Shown: positions 52,495 to 63,136, numbered from the stretch's first letter. The stretch is 64,000 nucleotides of DNA from an uncultured Geobacteraceae bacterium (GCA_903862245.1 CAIOXL010000042.1:1-64000), one strand, 5' to 3'. A program made the numbers and translations. The notes: generated from the letters alone by a model not told the origin.

Positions 52495-53240
52495 AGGGCA
52501 CCTAACAGCTTATGCATCTGGGGGATCACCCGCACATCAGGCAGACGGGACGACGCCAACTCCTGCAGGCGGAGAATGTGTGCCGCCGAAATACCGATAC
52601 TGCCGTCCGGCAGTGTCAGCGGCTGTAGAAAGAGAGGGACCGCCGCATCAATCGAAGAGATAACATCGCACACCCGGCTGATTTCCCCCCCGGAGGTGGC
52701 TTCCCCCACCACAACTTTCACTGACACGTTGCTGCCGTACGCCTCACGGAGGAACAGCGCGTGCCGGTCCCACTGCGACTCGGGTGTGCCGGCGGTGGAG
52801 GGAAGCTTTATATCCATGCTGATATAATCCACCTGCTGCTTTACCTGCCGAAGTTCGCGGTGCAGAGTGCCGTTTGTTTCAAGATGAATCGGGAGATGTT
52901 TTCTGATTTCAGGCAGCCACGTTGCGAGAACAGCCGCATGGAGAAGCGGCTCTCCCCCGGTGAAACTCACCGAATGATGAGCCCCCGGCAGCTGTAACAG
53001 CCATTCGTCAAAGAGGGAGGATATTGCGTGCAGCGAAACCGGCTGCGGAAGGTCAATAAACGTGCCTGAACCGGGGTTCGATTCCAGGCGGCAGATATCC
53101 CGCTTTGCAAAATCCGTATCACAATAGCGGCAATCGAGATTGCATCCCGTCAGGCGCACAAAGATCTGTCTGCGCCCCGCCAGCATGCCTTCGCCCTGAA
53201 TAGACGAAAACAGTTCACTGATGTACAGACCGTCACTCAT
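52491..53240 (-). CDS. queE: 7-carboxy-7-deazaguanine synthase (radical SAM)
   Basis: SSIQGEGMLAGRRQIFVRLTGCNLDCRYCDTDFA. Confidence 0.95.
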   Translation of the reverse strand: MSDGLYISELFSSIQGEGMLAGRRQIFVRLTGCNLDCRYCDTDFAKRDICRLESNPGSGTFIDLPQPVSLHAISSLFDEWLLQLPGAHHSVSFTGGEPLLHAAVLATWLPEIRKHLPIHLETNGTLHRELRQVKQQVDYISMDIKLPSTAGTPESQWDRHALFLREAYGSNVSVKVVVGEATSGGEISRVCDVISSIDAAVPLFLQPLTLPDGSIGISAAHILRLQELASSRLPDVRVIPQMHKLLGAL

Positions 53241-53601
53241 AATAGCGTGCAGATGCGTTATCAGACTCCCATACTGTAATTGAATCTACCGTTATGTTGT
53301 CGTTATTCAAACGTTCGGAAATACGCTGGTACAGATATTTGGAAATATGTTCCGATGACGGGGAGCTGTCACGGAAGGCAGGGTTATCATTAAGGTATTT
53401 ATGGTCGAGTTCATTGATGATCGCGCCCGCTTCACGCTTCAGCACTTTAAAGTCTATTCCAAGGCCTGCTTTGTCCAGTTCACGGGCGGTAACGGCTACC
53501 TCCACCTTCCAGTTATGACCATGAAGATTTTCACAATCCCCCTGATAATTGGTCAGATTGTGGGCGGCGGCAAAACTGGTACGGATTGTCAGCATATACA
53601 T
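53233..53601 (-). CDS. queD: 6-carboxytetrahydropterin synthase
   Basis: SFAAAHNL, CENLHGHNWKVEV, LDHKYLND. Confidence 0.95.
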   Translation of the reverse strand: MYMLTIRTSFAAAHNLTNYQGDCENLHGHNWKVEVAVTARELDKAGLGIDFKVLKREAGAIINELDHKYLNDNPAFRDSSPSSEHISKYLYQRISERLNNDNITVDSITVWESDNASARYYE

Positions 53602-53682
53602 TATGAACAGCTCCTCTGTCTGGAAAGAAATTCCAGTTAGTTATCGGTGTACGTTTCAAGAAATTCCGGGGTGATACTACAC

Positions 53683-53712
53683 AAAAAAAAGGGCAACCAC
53701 AAGGGGTTGCCC
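53683..53712 (-). terminator. Intrinsic terminator after the O-acetylhomoserine sulfhydrylase gene
   Basis: Minus strand GGGCAACC-ccttgt-GGTTGCCCTTTTTTTT. Confidence 0.85.
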
Positions 53713-53738
53713 GTTCATGCGAAAAAAAAGAACCCGTA

Positions 53739-55046
<1,308 letters not shown>

Positions 55047-55163
55047 TTATACTGGCTGGGCACACCATACTGTTTGCACGTATTTGAGTCAAGTATTTCT
55101 CTCAACCAGTCCAGTAGGTACGGCACATTGACTAATAACAAAAATGGTGGTAGGCCAGATGCC

Positions 55164-56873
55164 ATGAACAGTCGACTGCAACAACTGGCACAACGTATCC
55201 CGATCTGTAACTGGCTGCCTCAGTATCGACTCTCCTGGCTTGGGCCGGATTTCATTTCCGGGGTCACCCTTGCTGCTTACGCCATACCGGTGGCCATGGC
55301 CTATGCCACGCTGGCCGGTCTTGCCCCGCAGGCGGGACTGTACTGCTACATCTTCGGCGGCATCGCCTACGCGCTGTTCGCGTCATCCCGTCACCTGTCA
55401 GTCGGTCCGACCGCCGCCATTTCCGTCATGGTCGCCAGCGTAATCGGCTCCATGTCAGCGGGCGATCCAGCACGCTATGCCGCCATTGCCGCGATCACCG
55501 CCGGCATGGTAGCGGTGCTCTGCCTTCTCGCCTGGATCCTGCGCCTCAGTTCTTTTGTCAATTTCATCTCCGAATCCATCCTGCTCGGCTTCAAAGCCGG
55601 AGCGGCACTCAGCATCATCTCCATGCAGCTGCCCAAACTGCTTGGCCTGGAAGGGGGCGGAGACAGTTTCCTGGAGAGGCTGCGCATCATCCTTCAGCAG
55701 CTTGACAGTGCCAACATGGCGGTAATCGCCCTCGGGCTCACTTCGATCCTCCTGCTCGTTGCCGGAGGGAGGCTGCTGCCGGGCCGGCCGGTGGCACTGG
55801 CGGTGGTCATCGCCTCAACCACTCTCGTTTCCCTGTTCGGGCTGGCCGAAAACGGCGTCAACGTCGTGGGGTATATTCCACCGGGGCTCCCCACCCTTAG
55901 CTTCCCCTCCTTCCATATCGGCCAGGTTGAAGGGCTGCTTGAACTCTCTTTCGCCTGTTTTCTGCTTGCCTATGTGGAAAGCATTGCCGCCGCGCGGACG
56001 TTTTCCCTGAAACATCACTACCCGGTTGATCCTCGTCAGGAGCTGCTCAGCCTGGGTGCTGCCAACCTTGTCGCAGCCTTTGGCCATGGCTATCCGGTTG
56101 CCGGCGGATTATCACAATCCGCGGTCAACGAGAAAGCCGGGGCACGAACCCCCCTGTCGCTGATTTTTGCTTCGCTGACTCTGGTTATGGTGCTTTTCTT
56201 CATGACCGGCATGCTGCGCAACCTGCCGGACACCGTGCTGGCCGCCATTATTCTGGTTGCGGTTTCCGGTTTTATCAACATTGACGATTTCCGGAGACTC
56301 AAACATGTCAGCCGGCTTGAATTCAGGGTCGCCCTGGTCGCATTCGGCGGGGTGCTGATGTTCGGAATTCTGAAGGGGGTCGCGGTTTCGGCAATCGCCT
56401 CGATCCTCTTCCTGCTTCGGATGATGGCCAAACCGCACGTTGCCATACTCGGCAGGATTCCGGGCAGCTCACGGTTCAGCGACGCGGAACGTCATACCAG
56501 CAACGAACGGTTCCCCGGACTGTTGCTGTTCCGCATTGAAGCGCCGCTGCTCTACTTCAATGTCGATGCCGTCACTGCCGCCGTAAGCGAGGCAATTCGC
56601 CGGGAAACCGTTCCGGTCCGGCTGGTCGTCTGCGACCTTTCCACCTCTCCCTACATCGATGCAGCCGGTGCCGGTATGCTGGAACAGCTTGAGAAGGAGT
56701 TGAAACGGGAGGGAATTCAGTTCAGGGTTGCCGAAGCACATGCAGAGGTCCGGGAGATTCTACGGGCCACCGGCATCAGTGAATCACTGGGGGGGGTCAG
56801 CAGGCACACGGCACTTGCTGAATTAGTCGAGGAGTTCGAGCGGAGCTCCAGAATGCTCTTCCCTCCTCTTTGA
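55164..56873 (+). CDS. SulP family anion (sulfate) permease with STAS domain
   Basis: GLAPQAGLYCYIFGGIAYALFASSRHLSVGPTAAISVM, C-terminal STAS; start at MNSRLQQL. Confidence 0.93.
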   Translation: MNSRLQQLAQRIPICNWLPQYRLSWLGPDFISGVTLAAYAIPVAMAYATLAGLAPQAGLYCYIFGGIAYALFASSRHLSVGPTAAISVMVASVIGSMSAGDPARYAAIAAITAGMVAVLCLLAWILRLSSFVNFISESILLGFKAGAALSIISMQLPKLLGLEGGGDSFLERLRIILQQLDSANMAVIALGLTSILLLVAGGRLLPGRPVALAVVIASTTLVSLFGLAENGVNVVGYIPPGLPTLSFPSFHIGQVEGLLELSFACFLLAYVESIAAARTFSLKHHYPVDPRQELLSLGAANLVAAFGHGYPVAGGLSQSAVNEKAGARTPLSLIFASLTLVMVLFFMTGMLRNLPDTVLAAIILVAVSGFINIDDFRRLKHVSRLEFRVALVAFGGVLMFGILKGVAVSAIASILFLLRMMAKPHVAILGRIPGSSRFSDAERHTSNERFPGLLLFRIEAPLLYFNVDAVTAAVSEAIRRETVPVRLVVCDLSTSPYIDAAGAGMLEQLEKELKREGIQFRVAEAHAEVREILRATGISESLGGVSRHTALAELVEEFERSSRMLFPPL

Positions 56874-56898
56874 GCAGGAGAAAACACTGGGTGTCAGC

Positions 56899-57639
56899 TC
56901 AAACCCCCAGCTCCCGCAGGACAATACTCGTCTCCGCCTGCCCGTCCAGCCAGGTGGACAGTTCGTCCACTATTTCCATTTCGTCGATTTCATTCCGTCG
57001 CGGCCATATCCCCAGCACCGGAGCGCCGCAGAGCGAACCTATCTGGTGCGGCGCCCCCTGTTCCGCCAGGCCGGGCTGTTCGGGCATACCGTTAATGATG
57101 ACCCCCGCCACCTGAAGCCCCATCTGCTGCGCGGCAAAACAGGTTAGGACCGTGTGGTTGATCGTCCCGAGTCCCGGACGGGCTACAACCAGCAGCGACA
57201 GTCCGAGCTCACGCGCCAGATCCGCCACCAACAGGCCGCCGGACAGCGGGACCATCAATCCCCCCGCCCCCTCCACAATCACATACTCATATGACGCCGC
57301 CAAACGGTCAAAGGAGGCCTTGATGACTGAAAAATCAATCCGGACACCATCACGCTTGGCCGCATCGGCCGGTGCCAGCGCTTCACGGAGACGGTACGGA
57401 GCGACATCTGCGGAGCAGGAAACCCCCGCCGCCTGACAGAGCAGCAGGGCGTCATCCGACACCAGTTCACCCTCTTCCGCGCGACAACCGCTGGTAACCG
57501 GCTTCATCACACCGACCGAGACGCCGTTCATCCGGAGCAGCCGGGCCAGCGTTGCCGCAACGATCGTCTTGCCGACGCCGGTATCGGTTCCGGTAATAAA
57601 GATGCCACGGGGCGCCATCAGCTCTCCCCGCCGCAGCAC
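56899..57639 (-). CDS. bioD: Dethiobiotin synthetase
   Basis: IFITGTDTGVGKTIVAATLAR, VEGAGGLMVPL. Confidence 0.96.
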   Translation of the reverse strand: MLRRGELMAPRGIFITGTDTGVGKTIVAATLARLLRMNGVSVGVMKPVTSGCRAEEGELVSDDALLLCQAAGVSCSADVAPYRLREALAPADAAKRDGVRIDFSVIKASFDRLAASYEYVIVEGAGGLMVPLSGGLLVADLARELGLSLLVVARPGLGTINHTVLTCFAAQQMGLQVAGVIINGMPEQPGLAEQGAPHQIGSLCGAPVLGIWPRRNEIDEMEIVDELSTWLDGQAETSIVLRELGV

Positions 57640-58658
57640 GCTTCAACCGTCAGTTCAAGATCCTTCATCAACTGCCGGTCAAGTTCCGGAGGACGGCCGG
57701 GGGTGGTCAGATAATTGCCGGTCATCGTTCCGTCAGCACCGGCAAGAAACATCCAGGACTGCAGTTCACGCAGGTTTTTTTCACGTCCTCCACAGACCGC
57801 AAGCCGCGTACCTGGCAGTAAAAAGCGATATACGGCGATAATGGTCAGGCATTCCAGCGGGGTGAGATTATCTGCCGCTTCAAGACGGGTCCCCGCCACC
57901 GGGTTTAAGAAATTAAGCGGAATCGAATCCACTTCCAGCTCACGCAGGGTCAGCGCCATCTCGACCCGCTGGGCAAAGGATTCACCCAGACCGAAGATCC
58001 CGCCGCAGCAGACCCGCAGTCCAACCGCCTTGGCAGCACGAATCGTGGCCACATCATCCTCATAATCGTGGGTTGTACAGATCTGGGGGAAAAAGCTGCG
58101 GGACGTTTCAAGATTGTGATGATAGGTCTCCATGCCGGCATCCTTCAGACGCAGCGCGGTCTCCGTATCAAGAATGCCAAGTGAGCAGGAGGGGGAAATT
58201 CCGGTCTCGGATTTTATCCGCCTGACCGCCCTGCAGACCCGATCAAGCTCATCTCCTTTATTGATGCGGGTGCCGCTGGTGACTATGCCATAGCAGCCGG
58301 CGCCATTCTGTTCCGCCAGCGCTGCACAGCGCACGATCTCATCCTCATCAACCAGCGGATACACATCAACACCGGTGTCATGGTGCGCTGACTGGGCACA
58401 GAACGCGCAATTCTCGGCACACTTGCCGGACTTCGCGTTGATGATCGAACAGAGGTGCACGGCGGAACCGAGAAAGTGGTCGCGAATCCGGGCCGCCTCG
58501 GCAAACAGCAGATACCGGTCAGAGCCGGTAACCCCGGCAAGTTTCAGGGCGTCGTCAGCCTCAAGAATTCCCCCTGCCACAACCCTGTCAGCAGTTTCAC
58601 GGATATATTTTCGTATCGTCATCGTCCTACCTCCGGTCGCTTCGATAGCACAGCACAA
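57618..58658 (-). CDS. bioB: Biotin synthase
   Basis: SIINAKSGKCAENCAFCAQSAHH; overlaps bioD. Confidence 0.97.
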   Translation of the reverse strand: MCCAIEATGGRTMTIRKYIRETADRVVAGGILEADDALKLAGVTGSDRYLLFAEAARIRDHFLGSAVHLCSIINAKSGKCAENCAFCAQSAHHDTGVDVYPLVDEDEIVRCAALAEQNGAGCYGIVTSGTRINKGDELDRVCRAVRRIKSETGISPSCSLGILDTETALRLKDAGMETYHHNLETSRSFFPQICTTHDYEDDVATIRAAKAVGLRVCCGGIFGLGESFAQRVEMALTLRELEVDSIPLNFLNPVAGTRLEAADNLTPLECLTIIAVYRFLLPGTRLAVCGGREKNLRELQSWMFLAGADGTMTGNYLTTPGRPPELDRQLMKDLELTVEACCGGES

Positions 58659-58664
58659 GAGTTG

Positions 58665-58697
58665 TTGTCAACCCGACACAACAGAGTTGGTTGACAA
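58665..58697. promoter_or_regulatory. BirA-like operator TTGTCAACC-N15-GGTTGACAA upstream of bioB
   Basis: Perfect 9-bp inverted repeat in the bioB/kinase divergent intergenic region. Confidence 0.8.
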
Positions 58698-58700
58698 TTG

Positions 58701-58736
58701 AATATTTTTTCTCAATATAATTAGACGAAATGAGAC
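58701..58736. promoter_or_regulatory. Copy 1 of a shared intergenic motif (ATATTTTTTCTCA ... TGAGAC)
   Basis: 13-mer identical to 62426-62438; TCTCA-N16-TGAGA inverted arms. Confidence 0.4.
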
Positions 58737-58808
58737 GAAGATGATACCCTCCGAAAAACAAAGTGAACCGAGTAGAATTCAGATACATCTTTACCATGGA
58801 GATTCACG

Positions 58809-61097
58809 TTGTCACGTACGATAGCCCCGCCTCCTGATACGCCACGCCTGTCCGACTCCTCCTGGTACGTCCTCACTATTCTTCTGTTTATAGTTCTGGT
58901 TTCCGTTTCCGGGTACGCCACGATTCTGCTGCAAAAGCGGTTTCTGCTGGAAGACAAAGCCAAGGAACTGGACACTATTGCCGACATCAAGGTGGCCGAA
59001 CTGGTTCAATGGCGTAAGGAGCGCTTTGCCGAAGGGGTATCCATCCGATCCAACGCCATGATGGCGCACCGCATCAATGACTGCATTACCGGCACCGACA
59101 AAGCCGCTGCCCGCCAGGAATTAATATTCTGGATGTCACAGCGGATCGACCTGGGTGAGTACAGAAGTTCTACTCTTGTCACTCCGGATGGTGCCGAGAT
59201 ACTCTCCGTTCCAGCTCTGACAACACCACTGACACAGCACCATTTAGATTACGTAGTCGAGGTGGTCAAGGAACAGGAACTGATCCTTGCGGATTTTCAT
59301 CGTGATACGGACGACAGCGCCTATCACATCGACCTGATCATACCGATACTGTCAGCTGGCGGCAGTCAATCCCGCTGCATCGCCGTGCTGATACTGGATA
59401 TCAACCCGGCCAAGCGTCTTTTTCCGCACATCAAGTCCTGGCCCACCACCAGCGCTACGGCAGAAACATTACTCGTAAAACGGGAAGGTGATTCCGTACT
59501 TTTCCTGAACGAGCTCCGTCACCGGAAGAATACGTCCACTCCCCTGCGGTACTCTCTCAGCAGTCAGAACATGCCGGCAGTGAGGGCCGCTCTTGGTCAC
59601 GAGGGAAACTTTGAAGGGGTTGACTACCGCAATGTGCCGGTTCTCTGTGCGACCAGAATTGTTCCTGGCACCAAGTGGGGGCTGGTCACCAAAACCGATA
59701 TCAGCGAGGTGCTGCAGCCACTCTCAAAAAGCACCCTGGTGGTGTTCTTTTCAGGTGGCGGCATCATAACTACCATGATTCTCGGGGTCTTCCTGTGGGG
59801 TCTCCGCAAAAAGAACGAATCGCTCCGCATTGCCGTTGCTCTTGAGCAGAAACACAATCTTGAGTTGCGGCGGTCGGAAGAGTCTCTCGCCCGATCACGC
59901 GACTATCACCTGAAATTACTGGAGATGTTTCCATCACTCATCTGGCGGTCCGGTACCGACGCCCGCTGCAACTATTTTAACCAGACATGGCTCACGTTCA
60001 CCGGACGGACGCTTGAGCAGGAACAGGGAGATGGCTGGCTGGACGGGGTGTACCCGGATGACCGGGAACGGTGCACAGCCGTTTATCGGGAAGCGTTTGC
60101 TGCCCGGAAATCATTTGTCACAGAGTATCGTCTCCGCTTCAATGACGGCAGCTACCGCTGGATAAATGACCATGGCCGTCCCTATTTCGACCTGAACGGG
60201 TATTTTGCCGGGTACATCGGCAGCTGTTACGACATCAATGTTCAAAAACATGCTGAAACCGAGCTGCAGAATATTCAGGTGCGGCTGGAACAGCAGATTC
60301 TTGAACGAACACACGCCCTTTCCGAAAGCAACTCACTGCTGAAGCTTGAAATCCTGGAGCGGCAGCTGCTGGAGCAACAGCTAATCGGAGCCAAACGGCT
60401 TGAGGCGATCGGCCAGATTGCCGGCGGCGTCGCCCATGAAGTGCGTAATCCGTTGAACGCCATCCTGACCATAACCGAAGCCCTGTTCAGGGAGGATGTG
60501 ATTGATTCCAACCCGGAATTCCAGCCGTTTATCCTGCACATCAGGGATCAGGTTAACCGCCTTGTTCATCTGATGAATGACCTCCTTGACCTGGGAAGAA
60601 CCATACCGCGCGCCAACCTTCAGCCGCTGCCGCTGTATGGCCTATGCAGTGAAACCATCGAGCTGTGGAAATCAACCGGGCAGTCAATAAACAGACAAGC
60701 CGTCCTGACCTGCACTGACGACATGAAATCAGCTCTGGTTCTGGCGGACAGCCTCAAACTGCAACAGATCATATTTAATCTACTGGAAAACGCCGGCAAT
60801 CACAGTCCTGTCAACGGAGCCATCATTGTCCAGCCGATGTGTAGCGGACCTGACCAGGCAGACGGCACGGCGATTATACGGGTTATTGATCAGGGGACCG
60901 GAATTCCTGAGGACAAACTCTCGCATGTTTTTGAACCATTCTATTCCGACCGCAAGGGGGGGACTGGTCTCGGACTTGCCCTTGTAAAACATTTTGCTGA
61001 AAATATGGGCGGCAGCGTACAAATATGGAATAACACCCCGCAGCCGGGGTGTACCGTAGAAATTTGTATTCCGCTCTACCTGGAGGAGTCTGAATGA
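58809..61097 (+). CDS. Membrane-anchored PAS sensor histidine kinase
   Basis: TTG start with ggag SD; two TM segments flanking a periplasmic sensor, PAS, AGGVAHEVRNPLNAIL H-box, GTGLGLALVKHF. Confidence 0.92.
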   Translation: MSRTIAPPPDTPRLSDSSWYVLTILLFIVLVSVSGYATILLQKRFLLEDKAKELDTIADIKVAELVQWRKERFAEGVSIRSNAMMAHRINDCITGTDKAAARQELIFWMSQRIDLGEYRSSTLVTPDGAEILSVPALTTPLTQHHLDYVVEVVKEQELILADFHRDTDDSAYHIDLIIPILSAGGSQSRCIAVLILDINPAKRLFPHIKSWPTTSATAETLLVKREGDSVLFLNELRHRKNTSTPLRYSLSSQNMPAVRAALGHEGNFEGVDYRNVPVLCATRIVPGTKWGLVTKTDISEVLQPLSKSTLVVFFSGGGIITTMILGVFLWGLRKKNESLRIAVALEQKHNLELRRSEESLARSRDYHLKLLEMFPSLIWRSGTDARCNYFNQTWLTFTGRTLEQEQGDGWLDGVYPDDRERCTAVYREAFAARKSFVTEYRLRFNDGSYRWINDHGRPYFDLNGYFAGYIGSCYDINVQKHAETELQNIQVRLEQQILERTHALSESNSLLKLEILERQLLEQQLIGAKRLEAIGQIAGGVAHEVRNPLNAILTITEALFREDVIDSNPEFQPFILHIRDQVNRLVHLMNDLLDLGRTIPRANLQPLPLYGLCSETIELWKSTGQSINRQAVLTCTDDMKSALVLADSLKLQQIIFNLLENAGNHSPVNGAIIVQPMCSGPDQADGTAIIRVIDQGTGIPEDKLSHVFEPFYSDRKGGTGLGLALVKHFAENMGGSVQIWNNTPQPGCTVEICIPLYLEESE

Positions 61098-62419
61098 AGC
61101 CGAATGTTCTGTTAATTGAAGACAACGCAGCAACCCGTTTTGGTTTTGTGCGTTACTTTGCAAAGGACGGATACGATATTGTCGAAGCGGCAAACCTGGC
61201 CGAGGCGTCCATTGCAATGCGTACCTGCCGCTTTGACATCGTGATTCTCGACATCAACCTTCCGGACGGCAGCGGCATTGATTTTATCGAAACAGCAAAA
61301 GCAAACGACCCCCTCATTCCGATCATCATCATAACCGGCGAAGGAGATATCCCCCTGGCGGTCGAGGCGATGCAGCGCGGTGCTGACAACTTTCTGACCA
61401 AACCGGTAGATAATGCCTCCCTTGCGGTATTCATGCGTAAAACACTTGAGATCGGGGACCTGAAGCAGCAGCAGTCCACCCGCAAACGTCTCGAAAAAAA
61501 GGATGATTTCTTTATTGGCGAGACCAGAGCAATGCGGAATGTTCACGAGCTGGCACGTGCGGCCGGAGATGGCGACATACCGGTGCTCATCACCGGGGAG
61601 ACCGGTACCGGAAAAGGGATGCTTGCCAAATGGATTCACCAGCAGGGAGAGCGGGCGGCACACGAATGCGTCGAGATCAACTGCTCAGGCCTGCGGGGTG
61701 AAATGCTCTCACGGGAGATTTTCGGCCACGCCCGGGGTGCCTTCACCTCGGCCGACCAGGACCGCAAAGGCCTGCTCGACATAGCCAACCGGGGCACGCT
61801 GTTTCTGGACAAAATCGGCGACATGGGCATGGATGTTCAGGCCCAGTTTCTTAAAGTGCTGGAAGACAAGAGTTACCGCCGGCTCGGTGATGTAAAGCTG
61901 CTCCGGAGTAATTTCCGGCTGATCTGTGCGACCCACCATGACCTGGACTCCCTGGTCAGTTCCGGGCAGTTTCGCCACGATCTCATGTATCGTATCAACA
62001 TGCTGTCAATCCACCTCCCCCCACTCAGGGAACGAATGGACGACCTGCCGGCGTTAGTCAGCCACCTGCTCCGGTCGCTCGGCTCAGGGATCTCGACCCT
62101 CAGCGACGATGTCATGAAGCTGCTGTGCGGCTATTCCTGGCCCGGCAACATCCGCGAGTTAAAAAATGTTCTTGAACGTGCTTTGCTCCTCACCCCGCGC
62201 GGTACGACCATTCGTCAGACACACTTTGCCAATCTGGCTATGACCCGTCCGCCGCTTCCATACCGGCAGAGGGGAACGATACAGGAAGACGAAGAAGCCC
62301 GTATCAAAGCTGTCCTTGCAGAACAGGGCGGCAATGTCGAACTGGCGGCAAAAAGCCTCAAAGTTTCCCGGGCCACACTCTATCGGCGGCTGATACAGAT
62401 AGGCCGCAAGCAGGCTTGA
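61094..62419 (+). CDS. NtrC-family response regulator with degenerate AAA+ ATPase motifs
   Basis: Receiver (VLLIEDN, VILDINLPDG, KPV), AAA+ GETGTGKGMLA, GAFTSA, LFLDKIGD, CATHHD, intact Fis-type HTH; 4-bp overlap with kinase. Confidence 0.93.
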   Translation: MKPNVLLIEDNAATRFGFVRYFAKDGYDIVEAANLAEASIAMRTCRFDIVILDINLPDGSGIDFIETAKANDPLIPIIIITGEGDIPLAVEAMQRGADNFLTKPVDNASLAVFMRKTLEIGDLKQQQSTRKRLEKKDDFFIGETRAMRNVHELARAAGDGDIPVLITGETGTGKGMLAKWIHQQGERAAHECVEINCSGLRGEMLSREIFGHARGAFTSADQDRKGLLDIANRGTLFLDKIGDMGMDVQAQFLKVLEDKSYRRLGDVKLLRSNFRLICATHHDLDSLVSSGQFRHDLMYRINMLSIHLPPLRERMDDLPALVSHLLRSLGSGISTLSDDVMKLLCGYSWPGNIRELKNVLERALLLTPRGTTIRQTHFANLAMTRPPLPYRQRGTIQEDEEARIKAVLAEQGGNVELAAKSLKVSRATLYRRLIQIGRKQA

Positions 62420-62425
62420 CTCCCG

Positions 62426-62456
62426 ATATTTTTTCTCACGTTGAGACAGTTTCTCA
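62426..62456. promoter_or_regulatory. Copy 2 of the shared intergenic motif with alternating inverted arms TCTCA-cgt-TGAGA-cagtt-TCTCA
   Basis: Direct reading; begins with ATATTTTTTCTCA. Confidence 0.45.
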
Positions 62457-62561
62457 TCCGGTGACATTATTCATAGCCGTTGCAACCTGCTAACCAGCTG
62501 TTATTACAAGAATAGAGAGCATAAATTCTCCGGCACGTTTTTTGAACTGCGTAACGGCACA

Positions 62562-63014
62562 ATGCCTTCGACACAGATTCTACATAATTTCGATCCAGAT
62601 AGCAGCAGCCACGAAGAGCATCGGGTTTTGCTCGTTGACGACGAACCGGCGATTGTTTTTGCATACCAAAGACTGCTCAACAGTGAGTGTTTTCTGTATG
62701 ACGTGTGTGAGAATATCGAAGACGCAACCGCCTTTTTGAGCGCGAATGATTATTTTGCCGTCATTTCAGATGTGCGCTTCGCTGGCTCCGACAATGAAGA
62801 TGGTCTGTTTTTTGTATCCGAAGTAAAAAAAGTACAGCCCCGGGCGAAGGTGATTCTTGTAACCGGTTACGGCAGCAGCGATCTTGAAATGAGCGCCCGC
62901 CTGCTTGGCGCATCACATTATTTTGAAAAACCGATAAAACCTTCACTGATTCTCTCACTCCTGAGAGAACTGCACCTGACTGCCCATGGACAGGACGGCA
63001 GCAACGGATTCTGA
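62562..63014 (+). CDS. Stand-alone receiver-domain response regulator
   Basis: RVLLVDDEPAIVFAYQ, VISDVRFAG, LVTGYG, FEKPIKP; no output domain. Confidence 0.88.
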   Translation: MPSTQILHNFDPDSSSHEEHRVLLVDDEPAIVFAYQRLLNSECFLYDVCENIEDATAFLSANDYFAVISDVRFAGSDNEDGLFFVSEVKKVQPRAKVILVTGYGSSDLEMSARLLGASHYFEKPIKPSLILSLLRELHLTAHGQDGSNGF

Positions 63015-63032
63015 AACCTGCATTTGTAACTG

Positions 63033-63102
63033 TGAGGCGCAGAGCAGAGAGAAATCATCGACGTTACGATGTTCTCTGTGTCTCCGTGCCTCCGTGTTTA
63101 AC
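63033..63102. repeat. Imperfect palindromic intergenic element (gaggcgcagagcagagagaa...ttctctgtgtctccgtgcctccgtgttt)
   Basis: About 20-nt imperfect inverted arms; resembles a sequence type seen between genes in many bacteria (recollection). Confidence 0.55.
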
Positions 63103-63136
63103 CGCTTCACCGACTAATTAATAACGAGGAGACCAG

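Noticed and set aside
62531-62545. Possible sigma54 promoter CGGCACG-TTTT-TTGA before the receiver gene
   Set aside because: The -24 element lacks the leading T and the -12 element has TTGA instead of TTGC; the inferred TSS would leave almost no leader, so support is too weak.
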